A DNA stretch of 64,000 nt from Acidobacteriota bacterium (GTDB taxonomy: Bacteria > Actinomycetota > Acidimicrobiia > Acidimicrobiales > Microtrichaceae): NCBI GenBank assembly GCA_003577145.1, contig QEUP01000009.1:1-64000 (forward strand), read 5' to 3'. Shown here in pieces: positions 59,827 through 64,000 of the stretch. Every line of letters starts with the position of its first letter. Position 1 is the first letter of the stretch. The notes beneath the pieces are model-generated. The model was not told where the DNA came from. It searched no databases and saw only the letters and a list, made by a program, of their open reading frames with translations. Made by a program: the position numbers and the translations under genes.

Positions 59827-60542
59827 TCCCCTGCCTTTGCACGGGTTCTGGTCGCGGTGATGAGCTGAGCAAGCCCCGCGGTCAGGAGTCGCTGCTCGAC
59901 CGCCATGAAGCCCGAGTCCCGGATCATTCCCAGCAGGCGTTCGGCCGGAGGCAGGTAGGCAACGGACCGGGGGAGGTAGCGGTAGGCGTCGGCGTCCGAC
60001 AGGAGTCCACCGAGTCGTGGGACAACATGCCCGAAGTAGAGCGAGTGACCCCGACGAAGAAGGTCATTCGACGGCTCTGCCACCTCCAGGAGAGCGATCC
60101 TTCCACCGGGCCGGACGATCCTGGCCGATTCGCGGAAGAACTCGTCGAGGTCGACGAGGTTCCGCAGAGCGAAGCCGCAGGTCATCCCTGTCACGGAGCC
60201 GCCGGGCAGTGGAAGTCGCAGAGCGTCGGCTTGGATCAGGCCGGTCCGGGTGTGGGCAGACCGGAGCATCCCCAGCGAGAGGTCGCAACCGACGGGGCGG
60301 TAGCCGGCACGGATGAGCTCCCGGCACAGGTCACCTGTGCCACAGGCGATGTCGGCGACACGCGAGCCGGGCCGAACCGCCAGTGCGGCGACCGCGCGGC
60401 GACGCCAGCCGACGTCGAGGCGGAAGGTCATGAGCCGGTTCAGCAGGTCGTAGCGGGGGGCGATCGAGTCGAACATCCCCCGTACCGCTCGGACCTTCTC
60501 GTCTCCCTCGGGTAGCCGGTCACCGGCGATTCCGTGGGACAT
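59823..60542 (-). CDS. menG: Demethylmenaquinone methyltransferase
   Basis: A 239-residue UbiE/MenG methyltransferase that makes the last step to menaquinone. VRGMFDSIAPRYDLLNRLMT is the N-terminal signature, VADIACGTGDLCREL the SAM loop, and MTCGFALRNLVDLDEFFRES the second signature. The ATG at 60542 shares one base with the acetyltransferase stop. The frame runs on upstream within that gene, but the MSHGIAG start is typical in position. Confidence 0.93.
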   Translation of the reverse strand: MSHGIAGDRLPEGDEKVRAVRGMFDSIAPRYDLLNRLMTFRLDVGWRRRAVAALAVRPGSRVADIACGTGDLCRELIRAGYRPVGCDLSLGMLRSAHTRTGLIQADALRLPLPGGSVTGMTCGFALRNLVDLDEFFRESARIVRPGGRIALLEVAEPSNDLLRRGHSLYFGHVVPRLGGLLSDADAYRYLPRSVAYLPPAERLLGMIRDSGFMAVEQRLLTAGLAQLITATRTRAKAGE

Positions 60543-61783
60543 CACAGGTCGCCGAAGACGGCGTTGCAGAGCCGAGGAAACAGGATCCCCATCAAGTCGG
60601 CGTGTCGTCCGAGCTGGACGTCGTCGACGCGGCGTGCCAACTCGGTCGGGTCGAAGCGACCGAACACGAGCGCCGGCAAGTTGTCGGGGGAGATCGCTAC
60701 CTCCTGAGGTGCAGGGTATTCGTTGGCGCTCGTGGCCTCGATCGCCTCGATGCGGCGGCCGGCGAAGTGAAGCCGGAGACCGGTCGCGTAGAGAGAGATG
60801 TCGAGCCCATCGTCGGGCGGCGCAGACCTGGCGTGCTGGAGCCGACGATCGAGCTCTGGCCTGAGGCGTTCGAGCAGGCGCAGCGGATCGGCGATGCGGC
60901 CGTAGAGGGGTAGGTGGAGGTGAGCCTGCGGGAGCCGCGCGAGGATCGGCCCCACAACGGGGCACGGACTTCCCGCGACGAGCACCTCCTGGGAACCCGA
61001 CACGGCCTCGGCGTGAGCGAGGATCGCCCCGAAGCAGTCCGCGTCCAGCGCGGTGGCCTGGGCGAGAACGAACTCGGAATCATCGGTTGCGGCCAGGCGG
61101 GCGTACCCGCCGATCCGACCTGCACGCTCGGCGACCAGGAACGTCTGCGCGTAGGGCGTTTCCCCGTGGACCTGATCCTCCCAGGTCCGGTCGTCTCGAA
61201 CCTCGGCGATGTCTGCGTTCGCCGTCGCCGACTCGTGAAGCCGGCGGACCACGTCGAGGTCAGGCCTTCTCAGCTCGCGGACGGACCACGCAGACCGTGG
61301 CGAGCCCGTGGCCGCCAATACCGCGTCGAGCGAATGGAGGGACGGGTAGTCCATCGCATAGCCGTAACCGAATCGGCGGTAGAAGTACGGGATGCCGGAC
61401 ACGAAGGTAGCCAGGTCGCCGCGACGCGCGCTGGCGCGGTGATGGATCCTGAACTGCGACCGGATCAGCCCGTTTCGACGATGTGGGGGAGCCGTGGCCA
61501 CGTACTCGAGGCGGCCGACCGGGAGCACCACACAGCCGAGCCTCAACCGATGGCTGAGCAGGGCGCAGGTGGAGACGATTGCGCCGTCGGCGTCCTCGAC
61601 GACGGTCCAGTCAGCCGGGTCACCCCGATCGAAGATGACGCCGGCTCCTGCTCCGTCGATCGTGCCGTGGGCTTGCACGCTCAAACGGACTATCGACGAC
61701 CGATCGGCGCGAACCGCGCGGCGAATCCTGTAGGCGACAGGGAGACGGGACAGTGGGCCCGCCGAGACGGGGATGCCGGACAC
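60542..61783 (-). CDS. Eis-like GNAT N-acetyltransferase
   Basis: A 413-residue protein with tandem GNAT domains and an SCP2-like C-terminal domain, as in Eis. VGRLEYVATAPPHRRNGLIRS is the acetyl-CoA binding motif (V-x-P-x-x-R-x-x-G). GIPYFYRRFGYGYAMDYPS is typical of the first domain. The C-terminal part (LFGRFDPTELA-like) ends in PRLCNAVFGDL with a free C-terminal carboxylate, which acts in catalysis in Eis. Substrates may be amines or lysine side chains. First gene of the operon with menG and menF. Confidence 0.83.
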   Translation of the reverse strand: MSGIPVSAGPLSRLPVAYRIRRAVRADRSSIVRLSVQAHGTIDGAGAGVIFDRGDPADWTVVEDADGAIVSTCALLSHRLRLGCVVLPVGRLEYVATAPPHRRNGLIRSQFRIHHRASARRGDLATFVSGIPYFYRRFGYGYAMDYPSLHSLDAVLAATGSPRSAWSVRELRRPDLDVVRRLHESATANADIAEVRDDRTWEDQVHGETPYAQTFLVAERAGRIGGYARLAATDDSEFVLAQATALDADCFGAILAHAEAVSGSQEVLVAGSPCPVVGPILARLPQAHLHLPLYGRIADPLRLLERLRPELDRRLQHARSAPPDDGLDISLYATGLRLHFAGRRIEAIEATSANEYPAPQEVAISPDNLPALVFGRFDPTELARRVDDVQLGRHADLMGILFPRLCNAVFGDL

Positions 61784-61989
61784 GATGCGATCGTAGGGTC
61801 TGTCCGGATGACCGTGCGCGGGCGTCGCGACGGGTGTAACGTTTCGGTTCTAGGCGGAGCTGGGGACGCAGCGCCGGCGGGACGGATCGAATCCGGCTGG
61901 CAGACTCGACGCAGCGTCACTCTCCCGAGCAGAGCAGCCACAGTATTCATCTCTCTCACCACGGAGAGTGAAAAATCTGGCCCCAACCG

Positions 61990-62018
61990 TTGACATATGT
62001 CACAGAGGGTCATATATA
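61990..62018 (+). promoter_or_regulatory. Near-consensus sigma-70 promoter for the polysaccharide locus
   Basis: TTGACA at 61990-61995 and TATATA at 62013-62018 are spaced by exactly 17 bases, in an AT-rich island inside GC-rich DNA. It would drive the sugar transferase gene with a leader of about 67 bases. A TGACATATGTCA palindrome overlaps the -35 element. Confidence 0.75.
61991..62002. promoter_or_regulatory. 12-base perfect palindrome over the -35 element
   Basis: TGACATATGTCA is its own reverse complement and overlaps TTGACA. Its position suits a repressor or other regulator; which one is unknown. Confidence 0.45.
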
Positions 62019-62092
62019 TCGGAAGCGGAGATCGGAACCTTTAGCAGTATTCCCGGCGGGAGCGAGAGCTGCGGCGGGTGGAAGAGGCGGGA

Positions 62093-63088
62093 ATGAAGGC
62101 GGGAGAGAACTCAGCGACACGGGCAGACACCACGGATCCGGCATTCGACGACGTCGTGATCGACCTTCGTGAGGTCGACCAGGGCAGACGTGACGGCAGC
62201 GGCGACGGCGGCTCGAACGGGCGCGGCGACAACGGCCATGGGCGGCTCGCGCAGGGCGGCAAGGGCGCGTTGGTGTTGCAGCTGGCCACCGACACCCGAG
62301 ACCTCGAGGCGATAGAAGCCGAGGTTGCCGAAGCGGCTCGCCAATCGACGGACGAAACCACTGAGGTGACCGGTTCTTCGGACGTGGCGGTGGTCGAGCC
62401 CGAGGAGACCATCGAAGAGCAGGTTCGGCGCCGTTCCAGGCAAGCGAAGGTGGTCGTCCATCCCAACCCCTCACCGGTGTACCGGTTGTGCAAGAGGGCG
62501 CTGGACCTGCTCATAGCAGTGCCGGCTCTCCTGCTCGCCCTGCCCATGATCGCGATCATGTGCCTGATCATCCGCATCGAGTCCCCGGGGCCGGCCATCT
62601 TCCGGCAGTACCGGGTAGGCCAGGGCGGCAAGCTGATCAGGTTCTACAAGTTCAGGACCATGTACTCCGACGCCAAGGAGCGGTGGCCCGAGCTGTACGA
62701 CTACCGGTTCACCGAGGACGAGCTGGAGAACCTCTACTACAAGAACGAGGTCGATCCCCGCAACACCCGCTTCGGGGCGTGGATCCGCAAGACGACCCTC
62801 GACGAGCTGCCGAACCTGTTCAACGTTGTCATAGGCAACGTCAGCCTCGTCGGCCCCCGGCCCGAGCTCGAGGACATGGTCAAGTACTACACGCCCGAGC
62901 AGTTGGCCAAGTTCAGTGTGAAGTCGGGCATCACCGGCCTGGCGGCCAGCACCGGGCGGAACAAGCTGACCGTGGTCGAACAGATCACGGCTGATGTCGA
63001 GTACGTGGCCAACCAGTCGATGCTCTTCGACCTGAGGATCATCTTCCGGACCGCCTGGAAGGTCGTCCGTGGGGAGGGCGCCGAGTAG
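62093..63088 (+). CDS. Undecaprenyl-phosphate sugar-1-phosphate transferase (bacterial sugar transferase family)
   Basis: A 331-residue enzyme that starts a lipid-linked polysaccharide by moving a sugar phosphate onto undecaprenyl phosphate. Residues 1-130 are disordered and charged. One membrane segment (LDLLIAVPALLLALPMIAIM) follows, then KFRTMYSDA, NTRFGAWIRKTTLDELPNLF and VIGNVSLVGPRPEL, the catalytic family signature. The four-helix N-terminal domain of WbaP/WcaJ is absent, so this is a short PglC-like form with an unusual N-terminus. ATG 62093 with GAAGAGG upstream is preferred over GTG 62078. Confidence 0.88.
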   Translation: MKAGENSATRADTTDPAFDDVVIDLREVDQGRRDGSGDGGSNGRGDNGHGRLAQGGKGALVLQLATDTRDLEAIEAEVAEAARQSTDETTEVTGSSDVAVVEPEETIEEQVRRRSRQAKVVVHPNPSPVYRLCKRALDLLIAVPALLLALPMIAIMCLIIRIESPGPAIFRQYRVGQGGKLIRFYKFRTMYSDAKERWPELYDYRFTEDELENLYYKNEVDPRNTRFGAWIRKTTLDELPNLFNVVIGNVSLVGPRPELEDMVKYYTPEQLAKFSVKSGITGLAASTGRNKLTVVEQITADVEYVANQSMLFDLRIIFRTAWKVVRGEGAE

Positions 63089-64000
63089 ATGCCTCGCCCC
63101 GACCTCACCGTCTGCCTTGTCGCCTACAACTGCCGTGAAGATCTCGTCAGGTGCGCGCGCTCGATCTACGACTCCCTGAAGGAGATCAGCGTCGAGGTCG
63201 TCCTTGCCGACAACGCGTCGAGCGACGACGTGCTCGAGGTCTTCCGTCGCGACTGGCCCCAGGTCCGGTTGGTGGAGATGGGGGAGAATGCCGGCTTCGC
63301 CAAGGCGAACAACGCCGGCATCGAGGTTTCGAGCGGGCGTCACGTCCTGTTGCTGAACCCCGACACGGAGGTGCACCCGGGCGCACTCGACGAGATGGTT
63401 GCTTTCGCAGACGCTCATCCCGGTGCCGGCGCAGTCGCGCCGAGGCTGCTCAATCCCGATCTCACCGACCAGGGCACCGCGCGGGCGTTTCCCACTGCGG
63501 CAGCGGCGCTTTTCGGGCGCCGCTCGCCGCTGACTCGCATGTTCCCCGGTAACCGCTGGTCGAAGAAGTTCCTCATCGGTCTCGAAGCCCGCGGAGAGGC
63601 ACCCTTCGAGGTCGACTGGGTCTCGGGGGCCTGCCTCATGGTGCCGCGTGAGGTCGTCACCGAGGTCGGACCTCTCGACGAGGACTTCTTCATGCACTGG
63701 GAAGATGCCGAATGGTGCCACCGGATCAAGTCGACTGGACGGGGCGTGTGGGCGGTGCCTGGCGCCCAGGTCGTGCACCACGAGGGGGGAAGCCGGAGGG
63801 GCTGGCCGCCCGCGCAGGTCTGGCACTTCCATCACGGCGCTTACCTGTACTGGAAGAAGACGCAAGCTCCCAACCCCCTGAACCCACTTCGGTGGCTCGC
63901 TGGGGCAGCATTGATGGCACGGGCGGCGCTCATCATCGCCCGCGACTCGTTGCTGCGGCGGGTCCGCCGGCCGGCCCCGGAGCCGGTTCCCTCGACGATT
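63089..64000 (+). CDS. Family 2 glycosyltransferase, rhamnosyltransferase-like (3' end outside window)
   Basis: 304 codons without a stop to the window end. TVCLVAYNCREDLVRCARSI is the N-terminal nucleotide-sugar fold, VVLADNASSDD, GENAGFAKANNAGI, LLLNPDTEVHPGAL (metal-binding Asp) and VSGACLMVPRE with DEDFFMHWEDAEWCHR are typical of WbbL-like enzymes. It begins immediately after the sugar transferase stop, so it probably adds an early sugar to the same lipid-linked chain. A hydrophobic stretch begins near residue 270. Confidence 0.87.
   Translation, partial: MPRPDLTVCLVAYNCREDLVRCARSIYDSLKEISVEVVLADNASSDDVLEVFRRDWPQVRLVEMGENAGFAKANNAGIEVSSGRHVLLLNPDTEVHPGALDEMVAFADAHPGAGAVAPRLLNPDLTDQGTARAFPTAAAALFGRRSPLTRMFPGNRWSKKFLIGLEARGEAPFEVDWVSGACLMVPREVVTEVGPLDEDFFMHWEDAEWCHRIKSTGRGVWAVPGAQVVHHEGGSRRGWPPAQVWHFHHGAYLYWKKTQAPNPLNPLRWLAGAALMARAALIIARDSLLRRVRRPAPEPVPSTI

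Larger units (their letters stand above)
61784..62092. other. 309-base gap between divergent acetyltransferase and polysaccharide genes
   Basis: No gene is seen here. It holds an AT-rich promoter and palindrome at 61990-62018 and a CTCTC/GAGAG inverted repeat at about 61951-61968. No convincing promoter for the minus-strand acetyltransferase gene was found. Confidence 0.6.

Overview
The window is GC-rich, densely coding bacterial DNA from an actinobacterium. The evidence is a complete-looking dcw cell-wall/division cluster of actinobacterial layout (dinB, DUF3040, then mraZ to divIVA with SepF), a Bpa/PafE-type proteasome activator, a menaquinone pathway, a meso-diaminopimelate-type MurE, and many GTG/TTG starts with 1-4 base stop/start overlaps. 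An Acidimicrobiia-like lineage would fit, but that placement is inference from overall impression, not from a marker-gene tree. No tRNA, rRNA, insertion sequence, prophage or CRISPR array was recognised.

Layout. 1-3.4 kb: a proline-rich single-pass membrane protein with a six-fold repeated C-terminal domain, a Nudix hydrolase and DNA polymerase IV. 3.6-8.5 kb: DUF3040 protein, then on the minus strand MoxR ATPase, DUF58 protein and a transglutaminase membrane protein. 8.6-13.3 kb: ROK sugar kinase, two small proteins, HNH endonuclease, menC, a second Nudix hydrolase, and a lipoate-ligase-like protein separated from that Nudix gene by a duplicated 68-base hairpin repeat. 13.4-31.9 kb: the dcw cluster mraZ-rsmH-ftsL-ftsI-murE-mraY-murD-ftsW-murG-murC-murB-ftsQ-ftsZ-pgeF-yggS-sepF-yggT-divIVA-DUF167, preceded by four perfectly phased 10-base MraZ-type boxes over a promoter. 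murF, normally between murE and mraY, is absent. 32-40 kb: a TraR/DksA-like protein with a histone H1-like lysine/alanine tail, lspA, rluD, an Rrf2 regulator, a phosphodiesterase, bpa and dnaE. 40-48 kb: an unknown protein, nitroreductase, a two-TM potassium channel with RCK domains, a DUF35/thiolase/zinc dehydrogenase set, a YyaL-type thioredoxin-fold protein and an SDR. 48-61.8 kb: menaquinone genes menE, menA, menH, menD, menF and menG, interleaved with two lipoproteins, an unusual FtsH-like membrane AAA protease, an amidohydrolase and an Eis-like acetyltransferase. 62-64 kb: start of an extracellular polysaccharide locus (sugar-phosphate transferase, GT2 glycosyltransferase cut by the window end) behind a near-consensus sigma-70 promoter.

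How the genes work together. The central block makes the peptidoglycan precursor and the divisome (FtsZ ring, SepF anchor, FtsQ/L/W/I synthase complex, DivIVA polar scaffold), very probably under MraZ feedback. menF-menD-menH-menC-menE-menA-menG supply every recognised menaquinone step from chorismate except DHNA-CoA synthase (MenB) and a dedicated thioesterase, which are not in the window.

The least explained parts are the FtsH-like protease with a large insertion in its AAA domain, whose gene is next to one lipoprotein gene and overlaps another tail-to-tail; the six-repeat surface protein; the degenerate-zinc-finger DksA protein; the missing murF; and several intergenic repeats and palindromes. 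I do not see a clearly new multi-gene system.
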